Notes under the pieces: model-generated | Told to the model about the DNA's origin: nothing | Seen by the model: the letters and a program-made list of their open reading frames with translations, nothing else | The model's database searches: none | Program-made: the position numbers and the translations under genes | NCBI GenBank assembly: GCA_910579125.1 | Contig: CAJTTH010000006.1 | Span: 1 to 64,000, forward strand | Reading direction: 5' to 3' | DNA: 64,000 nucleotides | Origin: an uncultured Oscillospiraceae bacterium | GTDB taxonomy: Bacteria; Bacillota; Clostridia; Oscillospirales; Ruminococcaceae | Shown: positions 32,344-41,039 of the stretch, piece after piece | How positions within the stretch are numbered: the first letter of the stretch is position 1 | Layout of the letters: each line of letters begins with the position of its first letter

Positions 32344-35310
32344 TTACCGCACTATATGTCCGTCGTCGTCGATAACATATCCCAGATCCTCGAGCTTTCT
32401 TACGATCTCGGCGTTGATGTCGCGGTTGTAGGACGAAAGCTGGAAGCGCGGAGATTTCTTGTTGTTTACAACGGCTCTGAACGCGTTATAAACGTTTCTC
32501 GTTACAGCGTAGGAAGCGGGAATTATCGGCACTTCCTTCAGTCTCTGCATCTGGTCATAGATCTTGTTGTACTCTGCTGTAGACCAGTTCAGTCTTGACA
32601 GTGCCTCGATATTGGCGGTATCGTAGCGTCCGAGCGGACCCATTACCGCTTCTATCGTCTTACCGTACTCGACCTGAACATCCGCGGAGGTGAACCATGT
32701 AAGGAAATCCCATGCCGCGTTGACGTCGGAGCAGCTGTTGAAGATGACCGCTCCGCCCGAACCGGAGTTCGCGGAGTAATCGAGCACCTCGTTGCCGTTC
32801 TCGTCAACTCTGATAGTGCCGGGAACGTGAGTGAAATCCCACAGACCCTTGATCTCGGGAGCCGCTACGGAAAGCTGGCTGTAGAACGTCGCGTAGTTCT
32901 GCATTACCAGCGGCATTTCACCGGTTCTGAACAGCGAGAACGCGTCGTAGGTCTGCTTGAAGTCGAATATTGTGTAGAACTTTGTCCACTGTGTAAACGC
33001 CTCGACAGCAGCCTCAGTGTCGAACGTCGTCGCGGTAAGATCGTCGTTGTAGAAGCTCTGACCCGTCTGGTTCATAAGCAGTACGAACGTATTGCCCGCG
33101 TCAAATACCTGCGAGGAGATATTCGACGGAAGTATCAGACCTACCTGCAAATACTTTCTCTGGAGGTCGGGGAGCATTTCAATAAGCTCTGTCCACGTCT
33201 CGGGCGGCTTCTGACCAATCTCCTCGAGAACGTCCGTGCGGTAAAACAGCATCGGGAAGCTGTCCGTGAGGGGCAACCCGTAAATGCCGCCCTCATATTC
33301 GTAGAGCGTCGAGATATCGCTCGGGAAACGCTGCATTACATTATCAAATCCCGGAAGCTCCTTAAGGTTGACCGCAAGTCCTCTTGACGCGAATACTACG
33401 GGCTGGTCGCCGCCTACAAACAGCGCGACCTCGGGACCCTTGTCCGCGAGCGTTGCCTCAAGGATCGCGCCCTGTACAAGGCGTATGCCCACCTGTGTGG
33501 TATGCTCGGGGTTATATTCGCTGGCAACGATTTCATTGATGACCGTAGCCTGGTCACGTCCGAGAGAAACCCAGACGTTAAGCGACTTGGAGTTGCTTTC
33601 GGAGATCGAGGTATAATCCTCGAAGAACGAACCCATAAACGACTGGAAGTTGAACGCCAAAGCCTGGAAGAAGTTGGACTTGGAGTTCCTGTAATCGTCG
33701 TGAACCGTTTTCACCTCGAAATAGTCCATTTCAAGCGGCTGACCGCGGTAGTCTCTCATCCACGCGGAAAGCGAGTTGATCTGGTCGCGGATACCCGAAC
33801 TTCTGCTCGATACCATCATCGGAATATCATCGGGGTGCTTGACCGCCATATTCAAGATGACTGCAAGCGTCTGGAGCGTGGTAGCCTCCGAACCGCCCGA
33901 GCCTGTGAGCGCCTCTATGCCCTCTTTCTCGGCATAGAGCTGGTTGATCGCGGACTTGAAGAACGGGATAAGCTCGGGGATCTGCTCCTGGATATAATAA
34001 TCGTTGAACTCGTCCGGGTCGGTCGAGGTGATCATTACTATGCGTCTGTAGAAGTAGTTAAGCTGATAAACGATATCGTCAAGGCGTTCCATGACCTCGC
34101 CGATGTCGCCGGGGATAGCCTCGAACGCGATCGTGTTCACACCCGCGTTGAGCTTCACGTAAATAGGCTCACCGTCCTCGGTTTTCGGCTCGACGGTCTG
34201 CCACTTGGGGCTGTACTGAATTTTAACGTCGTCAAGCTCCTTGCAGGGAACTTCGCCGTTGACGTAAATTCGTCTGTTGGAGAAGAAGCCGCGCATGGTG
34301 CTCTGGCGAACGCGCATATTTATGTTATACCAACCGTCGGCGGGCACAGTGACCTCATATACCGTCGTCATCGTCGCCTTGCTCCACGTATCCGCACCGA
34401 TAGTGTTGTAGCGCTTGTTTACGGGGTGCGAGGGGCTTATCGTATAATCCGAACGGTCGTAAGTCGGATAAAGTGTGGACGAAGTGGTATATTTCGGGGT
34501 CTCCGCCTCAACGAGAATAGCTTTCCCCTCCATAAGCGCGGGAGTGTTGTTTATCTCGTCCTGCGAGGGCTTGATGTCCGCGTAGGACGGCAGCTCCTCG
34601 GTATTGTAGAAACGGATGTTCTTCATATAAATGTTGGTCTTTACGCCGTTCAGTGTGAGCGTGTGCTGACCCGCGTCAAGATAGAAATAATACGGTGTGT
34701 TGATAAGACCGTCCTTATCCTTGATAGGATAAGTAACCCAGCAGTCGTACTCCACCTGCGGCGGGCGCTTCTGGTTTTTGTTGAGTGCGTCGTACTGAAT
34801 GCTGCTTGTCTGGTTATGCCAATATCTGTCAAGCTCGACAAGTCTCACCTCGTCAAACGGAGATTCATCGTCCAGCAGCAGCTCCACTTCAACGGTTGTG
34901 TTATTGCCCGCGACGGGATAATAGAACATCTCCATGTTGTACAGCCCCGCAGTCTTAACATCGAAAGTCCACGACACCGTTCCCTCGCTGTCGAGCCACG
35001 ACACGCAGTCCTGTTCCCCCTCAAAGTCGACCAGCTCACAGACCGCTCCGTCGGACGCCGTAAACTTTGTCACGTCGACAACAACGTCCTCCATAGGCTT
35101 AGCAGCGTCGGAATACCTTTTTATGTAGTTTTTGTAAGCATTGGTATTGCTTACGATATTAAGGTTATCGACGGTGACTTCTTCGTCTTCCCCGCTGTTT
35201 TCGGCATAAGACACAACTCCGCCGCCCGTTTGCAGCATAGTCAATGCGGTAACTGCCGACACAGCAAGCGAGAGCATTCTTTTAAGCCCTAATTTCTGCT
35301 TTTTTGTCAC
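32344..35310 (-). CDS. Very large extracellular solute-binding protein
   Basis: 988-aa binding protein, about twice the normal size. Signal peptide (about 1-32). The N-terminal half (about 40-500) contains two beta-rich, probably carbohydrate-binding domains (for example SWLDSEGTVSWTFDVKTAGL and GWYNINMRVRQSTM). The C-terminal half (about 560-960) is a family 1 solute-binding fold (GIYGLPLTDSFPMLFYRTDV). No lipobox cysteine follows the signal, so it may be anchored otherwise. GTG at 35310 is preferred because AAAGGTGG lies about 9 bases before it. First gene of the importer operon, with its own promoter. Confidence 0.88.
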   Translation of the reverse strand: MTKKQKLGLKRMLSLAVSAVTALTMLQTGGGVVSYAENSGEDEEVTVDNLNIVSNTNAYKNYIKRYSDAAKPMEDVVVDVTKFTASDGAVCELVDFEGEQDCVSWLDSEGTVSWTFDVKTAGLYNMEMFYYPVAGNNTTVEVELLLDDESPFDEVRLVELDRYWHNQTSSIQYDALNKNQKRPPQVEYDCWVTYPIKDKDGLINTPYYFYLDAGQHTLTLNGVKTNIYMKNIRFYNTEELPSYADIKPSQDEINNTPALMEGKAILVEAETPKYTTSSTLYPTYDRSDYTISPSHPVNKRYNTIGADTWSKATMTTVYEVTVPADGWYNINMRVRQSTMRGFFSNRRIYVNGEVPCKELDDVKIQYSPKWQTVEPKTEDGEPIYVKLNAGVNTIAFEAIPGDIGEVMERLDDIVYQLNYFYRRIVMITSTDPDEFNDYYIQEQIPELIPFFKSAINQLYAEKEGIEALTGSGGSEATTLQTLAVILNMAVKHPDDIPMMVSSRSSGIRDQINSLSAWMRDYRGQPLEMDYFEVKTVHDDYRNSKSNFFQALAFNFQSFMGSFFEDYTSISESNSKSLNVWVSLGRDQATVINEIVASEYNPEHTTQVGIRLVQGAILEATLADKGPEVALFVGGDQPVVFASRGLAVNLKELPGFDNVMQRFPSDISTLYEYEGGIYGLPLTDSFPMLFYRTDVLEEIGQKPPETWTELIEMLPDLQRKYLQVGLILPSNISSQVFDAGNTFVLLMNQTGQSFYNDDLTATTFDTEAAVEAFTQWTKFYTIFDFKQTYDAFSLFRTGEMPLVMQNYATFYSQLSVAAPEIKGLWDFTHVPGTIRVDENGNEVLDYSANSGSGGAVIFNSCSDVNAAWDFLTWFTSADVQVEYGKTIEAVMGPLGRYDTANIEALSRLNWSTAEYNKIYDQMQRLKEVPIIPASYAVTRNVYNAFRAVVNNKKSPRFQLSSYNRDINAEIVRKLEDLGYVIDDDGHIVR

Positions 35311-35358
35311 AGTAATATCCACCTTTCCACAACAAATTAGCTGAATATATCTCACTTT

Positions 35359-35387
35359 ATTATAACAAATTTATCACCTACTGTCAA
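35359..35387 (-). promoter_or_regulatory. Sigma-A promoter of the sugar importer operon
   Basis: TTGACA (35382-35387), 17-bp spacer, TATAAT (35359-35364), about 50 bases before the GTG start of the binding-protein gene. Confidence 0.88.
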
Positions 35388-35449
35388 TAACTATTGTTGA
35401 ATTTAGTGATTTTGTTTAATTTCCAGCCTTATAATTTATAAAAAATTAC

Positions 35450-35541
35450 AAAAAACCGCCCCGAGATCAGACGTAATGTGAAAATTCACATTTTATCGCA
35501 GCAAAATGTGCTGCGACCCGTCGTTCACGGAGCGGTTTTTT
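35450..35541 (-). terminator. Long imperfect stem ending the structured RNA
   Basis: AAAAAACCGCTCCG (35528-35541) pairs over 14 positions with CGGGGCGGTTTTTT (35450-35463), one G-U. It encloses a perfect 8-bp hairpin (35496-35503 with 35509-35516) and a second small inverted repeat. A T run follows on the minus strand. Confidence 0.65.
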
Positions 35542-35880
35542 AATTGACATTCGCCGAATTTCAACTTAATCCGACGGCAGATTTCGCTTAACATTACCTT
35601 TAAAAGTTCGTATTGCGTTCTCATACCGCATTTCGGTCTATGCAACCGGGTTTCCTCTGCCCGTTCTGTGATGCGCTTTCTGCGCTGTCCGCAAGTTCGG
35701 AGTGCCGTTCCCCAACGGCACTGCTGCGGTTTCCGCCTTGCTGCATATCGGGAGATGCCGCCGTTTTCACGGCTGTGGTGATTGCGGGCGTTTGCCCTTG
35801 TAGTCTTTCCCCAACTACTCTTTCTCTCTGTGTATCTTATATTTCCTCGTGTGTAAAGCGGAGGAGGTTTTCCTCCGTTC
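35450..35880 (-). ncRNA. Large structured RNA, unidentified class
   Basis: About 430 nt without a credible gene but packed with hairpins. On the minus strand their loops are purine-rich: GTAGT/ACTAC (35800-35818), GGGC-AAAC-GCCC (35786-35797), GCCGT-GAAA-ACGGC (35760-35773, a GNRA tetraloop), a 9-bp stem with GGGG loop (35701-35722), CGGG/CCCG, GCGC/GCGC and GGAGG-AAAA-CCTCC (35863-35876). GCAAG/CTTGC encloses two of them as a junction. It ends in a long terminator stem. GAAA and A-rich loops occur on the minus strand only, which sets the strand. Could be raiA-motif, ROOL-like or a new class; not rnpB, tmRNA or SRP RNA. A 159-codon frame across it is judged spurious. Confidence 0.6.
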
Positions 35881-35940
35881 ATAGTGGTAGTCAGCGGGAA
35901 AGAGGAAAAAGTTTCGGAATATTTTAAAGTTTTTTGAAAA

Positions 35941-35981
35941 AAATATAAAAAAGCGCTCCCCGCACAAAGCACGGGGAGCGC
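35941..35981 (-). terminator. Terminator of the NVDTG surface-protein gene
   Basis: 10-bp stem (35953-35962 with 35972-35981), followed on the minus strand by TTTTTTATATTTTTTT. Confidence 0.9.
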
Positions 35982-36022
35982 CGATCAAAAACTGTTTTTA
36001 GAGCAGCATTAGCTGTTCGGAA

Positions 36023-36859
36023 TTACTTTCTCTTTCTGGAGAGAATTACAGCGCCCGCAGCCAGAGCAGCTACGCCTACAACTGCAGCTACGCCCTCAAC
36101 GCCGGTATCTACGTTGTTTGTCGCATTGTTGCCGTTTGCGTTAGCGTCGCCACTGTTAGCCTCGCTGCCACCGTTATTGTCAGCGGGAGGAGTAGTGGTA
36201 GAAGTGCCGGCACTTACGGTACCCTTGCCCTTGTTATCAAACGTCATCAGAACGTTACCGGAAGCGTCCATAACAGCAAGCTCGGTAACTTCAAGACGGG
36301 AAATATTGCCGCTCCACTCTTTCAGGAATATCTGGAAGCAGGCAACATCAGCAACATCACCGGAACCGATAGCATTCGGGAACTCGTTAGAAGTTACTTT
36401 ATAGGTGTAGTCGCCAACCTTTTCAGCCATGACATCCTTATCGGCAGCAGCCTCAAGACCAAGATCGGGGTCATTTACACCCCACCACTGCTGCTGCGGC
36501 CAGTTGTACTTGCCCCACAACTCGGGAGCTTCCTTCTCGGAAGGCATACCGGAACCGCCGTTCTGAGAGATAATCAGACCGCCGCCAACTTGACCATCCC
36601 AGAAAACTCTGTCTTCTTCAATAACCGTAAAGGTAACAGAAAACTTAGCAATCTTAGAGATATCAATTCCGTAATCAGTAGCAGGCTTGTTCTCGTCTGG
36701 ATTACCAACATTGAAAATCTGCACGCCGTAATCAGCAGTACCGGTGCTCAATCCGGGATCGCCACCCTCTACGGGCAGAATTTCCGCGCTAGCCGCAACA
36801 GTCATCATTCCGGCAGCGGCAATTGCAGCAGCAGCCGATAAAATCTTAGAAAACTTCAT
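36023..36859 (-). CDS. Secreted surface protein with NVDTG C-terminal signal
   Basis: 278-aa exported protein. Signal peptide 1-25; a globular, Trp-rich domain (about 30-205) resembling a beta-sandwich; a Gly/Asn/Thr-rich stalk (about 210-245); then NVDTGVEGVA, a hydrophobic helix and SRKRK. The C-terminal 35 residues closely match the 74-aa protein at 21220. AGGAGG precedes the ATG. Stand-alone gene with its own promoter and terminator. Confidence 0.8.
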   Translation of the reverse strand: MKFSKILSAAAAIAAAGMMTVAASAEILPVEGGDPGLSTGTADYGVQIFNVGNPDENKPATDYGIDISKIAKFSVTFTVIEEDRVFWDGQVGGGLIISQNGGSGMPSEKEAPELWGKYNWPQQQWWGVNDPDLGLEAAADKDVMAEKVGDYTYKVTSNEFPNAIGSGDVADVACFQIFLKEWSGNISRLEVTELAVMDASGNVLMTFDNKGKGTVSAGTSTTTPPADNNGGSEANSGDANANGNNATNNVDTGVEGVAAVVGVAALAAGAVILSRKRK

Positions 36860-36957
36860 AATAAAAAATCCTCCTGGTAATATTTTTCCGGCTCGGAATT
36901 AAGCCGAAACGATTTACGGGCATATCGGCACACTGCGCCTATCTTGCCCTCTATATT

Positions 36958-36985
36958 ACTATAACATTTTAAGATATTAAGTCAA
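36958..36985 (-). promoter_or_regulatory. Promoter of the NVDTG surface-protein gene
   Basis: TTGACT (36980-36985), 16-bp spacer, TATAGT (36958-36963) on the minus strand; about 100-base leader. Confidence 0.7.
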
Positions 36986-37101
36986 TATGCATTTTGTCTA
37001 AATCTCAAAAAAAAATTCGTTACATTTACACAACTTGCTCCAACTTTTACGCCGCTTTTTACATATTTTTTGTTAATTCTGCATAAAAAATTACTTTGCT
37101 A

Positions 37102-37130
37102 TTGAATATTTCCAAAAAAAGTGCTATAAT
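37102..37130 (+). promoter_or_regulatory. Promoter of tRNA-Arg
   Basis: TTGAAT (37102-37107), 17-bp spacer, TATAAT (37125-37130), 18 bases before the tRNA. Confidence 0.8.
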
Positions 37131-37148
37131 AAATAAGCTAAGACATTT

Positions 37149-37225
37149 GTCGCTGTAGCTCAGCCGGATAGAGCGACCGCCTCCTAAGCGGTAGGCCGGA
37201 GGTTCAAATCCCCTCAGCGACGCCA
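37149..37225 (+). tRNA. tRNA-Arg (anticodon CCT)
   Basis: Full cloverleaf: acceptor GTCGCTG/CAGCGAC, D-arm GCTC/GAGC, anticodon stem ACCGC/GCGGT with loop CTCCTAA (anticodon CCT, codon AGG), T-arm GGAGG/CCCCT (one G-C/T imperfection) with TTCAAAT loop. The 3' CCA is encoded (37223-37225). Confidence 0.96.
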
Positions 37226-37226
37226 G

Positions 37227-37268
37227 CAAAAACGACAGTTTTCGAGAGGAGACTGTCGTTTTTGTTTT
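37227..37268 (+). terminator. Terminator of tRNA-Arg
   Basis: AAAAACGACAGT pairs with ACTGTCGTTTTT; TTTTTGTTTT tail. Confidence 0.85.
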
Positions 37269-37359
37269 GTAAAAAGCTCTTGACAAATGCATAAAATCAT
37301 AAAAAAATACGATGAGAAAAGGAGCGATCTATATGGTTCAAATCGAACCCCTATCCGAT

Positions 37360-37836
37360 TTAAGAAATAAGTTCACGGAGATTGAAGCCGTCAAAAAAAT
37401 TATCGCCGAAACGTTTTTCGTACGGTCGTACAAAACATATTTTGTATTCGCCGAGACTTGCTTTCGGTGCCCCCGCAATCTCCGGAAGCGCGTGAACCGC
37501 GTCGATAAGCGCACAGGCTTGTTCGGCGTTGTTTGCTGCGAGAAGCCCCTCCGCTCTGTCGCACACGGCGGAGATAAGCTGCCCGAGCGCCGAATACCTG
37601 TCGGGTAATTCCGCAGCAGCCGAACGAACTTCAATCAAACGCTCCGCGAGACCCTCCGAACCGCTGAGCAGCGCGGAACGGAATTTTATCAGCGCCAAGG
37701 ACAAATTATTTAGCGGCTCGCTTAAAATATACCTCCCGAAGCGTTTTTCCTGCCGCTCGTCAAACGCGGTGCGGGTTTTCTTGGCTCGGATAATGTCTTT
37801 AAGGCGCTTTATATCGCTTGATAATTTCATGTTCAT
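37360..37836 (-). CDS. Hypothetical 158-aa helical protein downstream of MoxR
   Basis: Predicted soluble, helical protein with basic N-terminus (KLSSDIKRLKDIIRAKKTRT) and a leucine/alanine-rich middle. Family not recognised. It begins one base after the MoxR stop codon and is surely co-transcribed. It may take the place of the DUF58/vWA partner usual beside MoxR, but shows no such motif. ATG at 37836 or 37830 are both possible; neither has a strong ribosome binding site, in keeping with translational coupling. Confidence 0.65.
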   Translation of the reverse strand: MNMKLSSDIKRLKDIIRAKKTRTAFDERQEKRFGRYILSEPLNNLSLALIKFRSALLSGSEGLAERLIEVRSAAAELPDRYSALGQLISAVCDRAEGLLAANNAEQACALIDAVHALPEIAGAPKASLGEYKICFVRPYEKRFGDNFFDGFNLRELIS

Positions 37837-37837
37837 C

Positions 37838-38752
37838 TTAAACCGGAACTACCGTTTCCGCAAGTATCCGTTGGATTATTTCCTCGGACGACAGATATTC
37901 GCTCTGTCCCGCCGCAAGAATTACCCTGTGACCGAGAACGGACGAAGCCATGGTCTTCACGTCGTCGGGTGTGGCGAACGCTCGGTTGTTTATAAGCGCC
38001 ATTGCCTGCGCAGCTCTGAAAAGGGCGATAGAAGCTCTTGGCGACGCACCGAGCTTTATTTCCTGCTTGTTTCGGGTCGCCCCGACGATCATCAGAATGT
38101 ACGCCTTGACCTGTTCCGACACGGAAACGCGCGACGCCATTTCACGCAAGGAAATTACTTCCTCCAGCGTCATAACGGGCTGAACCTCGATGTTGTGCGG
38201 CATTTTTTCAAGCATCTTCATTTCTGCGGCGCGGTCGGGATAGCCTATCGACAGGCGCATTAAAAAGCGGTCGAGCTGCGCCTCGGGAAGGTGATATGTT
38301 CCGTAGGTCTCGATCGGGTTCTGGGTCGCCAAGGTCATAAACGGCACGGGGAGCTTGTGCGTAACGCCGTCAACGGATATTTGCAGCTCCTCCATTGCCT
38401 CCAGCAGCGAGGACTGCACTTTCGGAGAGGTTCGGTTTATTTCGTCCGCGAGCAGAAAGTTGCACATCGCCGCACCCGCGCGGTACTCTGCCGCGCCCGT
38501 TTTCCGGTCGATGACCGTGTAGCCGATAACGTCCGACGGCATAAGGTCGGGTGTGAATTGAATTCGCCCGAAGCTCCCCGAAACGGACTTCGCCAGCGTT
38601 TCCGCAAGCAGCGTCTTCCCCACGCCGGGAACGTCCTCGATAAGCACGTGACCGCCCGCGATCATCGCGCAGATTATTTTAACGATAACGTTGTGCTTGC
38701 CAATAATTACGTTTTCAATATTTTTGATGAGCTGTTCAATTCTGGGGTTCAT
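37838..38752 (-). CDS. MoxR-family AAA+ ATPase
   Basis: Chaperone-like ATPase that matures protein complexes, usually acting on vWA-domain partners. Walker A EDVPGVGKT (about 38-46), Walker B LLADEINR (about 102-109), sensor 1 ATQNP and arginine-finger region LDRFLMR are intact; 304 aa is standard. The adjacent genes are a 158-aa protein of unknown family and a small membrane protein, not the usual DUF58/transglutaminase set. The target is therefore unclear; the vWA protein at 3100 is a remote possibility only. Confidence 0.92.
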   Translation of the reverse strand: MNPRIEQLIKNIENVIIGKHNVIVKIICAMIAGGHVLIEDVPGVGKTLLAETLAKSVSGSFGRIQFTPDLMPSDVIGYTVIDRKTGAAEYRAGAAMCNFLLADEINRTSPKVQSSLLEAMEELQISVDGVTHKLPVPFMTLATQNPIETYGTYHLPEAQLDRFLMRLSIGYPDRAAEMKMLEKMPHNIEVQPVMTLEEVISLREMASRVSVSEQVKAYILMIVGATRNKQEIKLGASPRASIALFRAAQAMALINNRAFATPDDVKTMASSVLGHRVILAAGQSEYLSSEEIIQRILAETVVPV

Positions 38753-38758
38753 ATCGTA

Positions 38759-38968
38759 TTACCCTTTCTCTTGATTATTTCGATTTGATTTTTCCGCAAA
38801 ACGGCAATTATCAGCCATATGAGCTCCGCCGCCAACCATGAAATAATTGTCCGAAATAAGCATCAGTATAAAAAATATCGGCGCACCGAGCAGTGAGATC
38901 AAAATATTTACGCCAAGGCCGCCGAACGTTCCCAGGATTGCGCAAAGTATAACGGCAGATTTTTTCAT
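38759..38968 (-). CDS. Small membrane protein upstream of MoxR gene
   Basis: 69-aa protein with one long or two short hydrophobic segments (about 4-40) and a polar tail rich in Asn and Lys. AAAGGGA precedes the ATG at 38968. It ends 6 bases before the MoxR gene and is likely its first co-transcribed partner. Family not recognised. Confidence 0.6.
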   Translation of the reverse strand: MKKSAVILCAILGTFGGLGVNILISLLGAPIFFILMLISDNYFMVGGGAHMADNCRFAEKSNRNNQEKG

Positions 38969-38988
38969 ACGTGTTCCCTTTCGGCATA

Positions 38989-39019
38989 TTAAAACGGCGC
39001 GGCTAAAACAGCCGCGCCG
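38989..39019 (-). terminator. Terminator of ugpC
   Basis: Perfect 10-bp stem (38995-39004 with 39010-39019), then TTTTAAT on the minus strand. It overlaps the leader of the small membrane-protein gene. Confidence 0.85.
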
Positions 39020-39040
39020 CAAATGTGCTTATGAATTAAA

Positions 39041-40183
39041 TCAGTTAAGCAGGCTGTGCTCGTCACCCGGATCAAACAGGTGGATCTTGTTCGGGTCAAG
39101 CGCAAGTCTGATAGTGTCCTGAGGACGTGCGGTACATCTGGGAGATACGCGCGCGGTGAGCGGCATACCCTCGCAGGTGAGGTACAGATATGTCTCCGCA
39201 CCGAGCATTTCGGTTACGTCTACGGTAGCCTCGATAATACCGGTCTTAGCAGCGGAGAGGAACATCTCCTCGTCGTGAATGTTCTCGGGGCGGATACCCA
39301 GAACGACTTCCTTGTCTACATAGTACTTCAGCGCATCGGTATCAGCCTTTGCGGAGGGAAGCTCAACATAGAACTTGCGTCCTCTCGAGGTCTTGGTGTC
39401 CTCGGAGCCGAACTCTACGGTGTACTTGCCGTCCTGCATAATGAGCTTAGCATTGATGAAGTTCATCTGCGGAGAGCCGATAAAGCCCGCTACGAACTTA
39501 TTTACGGGCTGCTCGTACAGATTGATAGGAGAATCTATCTGCTGAACATAACCGTCCTTCATAACGACGATTCTGTCGCCCATGGTCATAGCCTCGGTCT
39601 GGTCGTGCGTTACGTAAATGAACGTAGTACCCAGTTTCTTATGCAGCTTGGAAAGCTCGGTTCTCATCTGCGCACGGAGCTTTGCGTCCAGGTTGGACAA
39701 CGGCTCGTCGAGCAGGAAGACCTGAGGATCGCGGACGATAGCACGACCAAGCGCAACACGCTGTCTCTGACCGCCGGACAAAGCCTTCGGCTTTCTGTCG
39801 AGCAGGTGAGCGATGTCGAGTATCTTCGCAGCCTCTTCAACGAGCTTCTTTATCTCATCCTTGGGAACCTTGCGGAGCTTCAGACCGAACGCCATATTAT
39901 CAAATACGGTCATGTGAGGATACAGAGCGTAGTTCTGGAAAACCATCGCGATATCTCTGTCCTTGGGGGCAACGTCATTTACAAGACGGTCGCCGATGAA
40001 CAGCTCGCCCTCGGAGATCTCCTCCAGACCCGCGATCATACGAAGAGTGGTGGACTTACCGCATCCGGAAGGACCTACCAATACGATAAACTCCTTGTCC
40101 TTGATATTCATGGTGAAGTCCGAAACAGCTACGACACCGCCGGCATAGCGCTTGTAAATTCCTCTTGCCGATAAACTTGCCAT
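39041..40183 (-). CDS. ugpC: Sugar ABC importer ATP-binding protein (UgpC/MsmX type)
   Basis: Shared ATPase of CUT1 sugar importers. Walker A GPSGCGKST (about 38-46), Q-loop VFQNYALYPHM, signature LSGGQRQR (about 134), Walker B VFLLDEPLSNLD, H-loop VTHDQ, and a C-terminal TOBE regulatory domain (about 240-380). AGGAGG precedes the ATG. Monocistronic. The importer locus at 23-35 kb lacks its own ATPase, so this multitask type of protein is the obvious energiser, as MsmX is in Bacillus. Confidence 0.95.
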   Translation of the reverse strand: MASLSARGIYKRYAGGVVAVSDFTMNIKDKEFIVLVGPSGCGKSTTLRMIAGLEEISEGELFIGDRLVNDVAPKDRDIAMVFQNYALYPHMTVFDNMAFGLKLRKVPKDEIKKLVEEAAKILDIAHLLDRKPKALSGGQRQRVALGRAIVRDPQVFLLDEPLSNLDAKLRAQMRTELSKLHKKLGTTFIYVTHDQTEAMTMGDRIVVMKDGYVQQIDSPINLYEQPVNKFVAGFIGSPQMNFINAKLIMQDGKYTVEFGSEDTKTSRGRKFYVELPSAKADTDALKYYVDKEVVLGIRPENIHDEEMFLSAAKTGIIEATVDVTEMLGAETYLYLTCEGMPLTARVSPRCTARPQDTIRLALDPNKIHLFDPGDEHSLLN

Positions 40184-40584
40184 AATATATAACCTCCTAT
40201 AATGTAAATGTAACCAAAATAAAAGTATTTATTTCGCTAATAATATAATACCAAAACCGTGAAAAAAAATAAAGAGCCTAAACTAACAAATATTTCAACA
40301 TTCGTTTATATACTTTCACTAACGTTTACAAATTTCCCCCAAAATTCCCAGCGGTTGATTGTCACATTGCACAAAAAAACGCCCGAATTTGCTCTGATGT
40401 CAATGACAGAGCCGAATTTTTGGCATTTCACACAAAGAACCCGAATGGAATTTGGTTATATTGGCACAAGATATTGTATATTTTGTGAAAAGCCATGCCT
40501 ATCTTTTAATGGGGAATACGGGTATAATCAAGGTACAAGGCACATAGTTATTAAGAAAAAGCGTATTTTTACGGGGAGGTAAAT
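40184..40584. other. Intergenic region between divergent ugpC and DUF4830 genes
   Basis: About 400 A/T-rich bases with no credible gene. It should hold two divergent promoters. Only a TATAAT at 40523-40528 (plus, weak -35) stands out, about 57 bases before the DUF4830 start. No strong inverted repeat was seen. Confidence 0.5.
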
Positions 40585-41034
40585 ATGTCGGCGAGAAAAC
40601 CGCGTTCGGGAAGAACAGTACTTATAGGTGTTATCCTTATAATAGCGGCGGCGGTCTGGGCGACCGTTCGCTTTACGGCGGGCAGCGCCCCGAAAATATC
40701 GGGTGCGACCAACGCGGAGCGCGTGGAGTACATAGAGTCGTTCGGCTGGGATTCCGACACCGTGCCCTCGGGCATGGAAGAAGTCCGCATTCCTTCGCGT
40801 TTCGACGAGGCTTACGAGCAATACAACGCTCTGCAGAAGGAACAGGGCTTCGACCTGCGGAAATACCGCGCCTGCTACGCAAAAAAGTACACCTATCCCA
40901 TAAGGAACTTCGACGGAGCTGACCCTGCTGTTCCGATCTGCGCGAACATACTGGTGATCGACGGCGCGATCGTCGGCGCGGACATTTCCTCCGCCGAGGC
41001 AAACGGGCTTGTCACGGTTCTGGCGAAAAAATAA
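40585..41034 (+). CDS. DUF4830 membrane-anchored protein
   Basis: 149-aa protein with a basic N-terminus, one transmembrane helix (about 11-30) and an extracytoplasmic DUF4830 domain (about 40-149). Typical family pieces are RVEYIESFGW, IPSRFDEAYEQYNALQKEQG and ILVIDGAIVGADIS. Function unknown; the family is common in Clostridia. GGGGAGGT precedes the ATG. It ends convergently with the uridine phosphorylase gene. Confidence 0.82.
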   Translation: MSARKPRSGRTVLIGVILIIAAAVWATVRFTAGSAPKISGATNAERVEYIESFGWDSDTVPSGMEEVRIPSRFDEAYEQYNALQKEQGFDLRKYRACYAKKYTYPIRNFDGADPAVPICANILVIDGAIVGADISSAEANGLVTVLAKK

Positions 41035-41039
41035 CGCCG

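Noticed and set aside
35450..35880. tmRNA, SRP RNA or RNase P RNA
   Set aside because: No tmRNA T-arm/CCA end, and clear ffs and rnpB genes exist elsewhere in the window (45778 and 60270).
35493..35972. 159-codon frame on the minus strand
   Set aside because: Covers a region of nested perfect hairpins with purine loops, shows no ribosome binding site, and its translation is Arg/Cys-rich without domain features. Treated as structured RNA.
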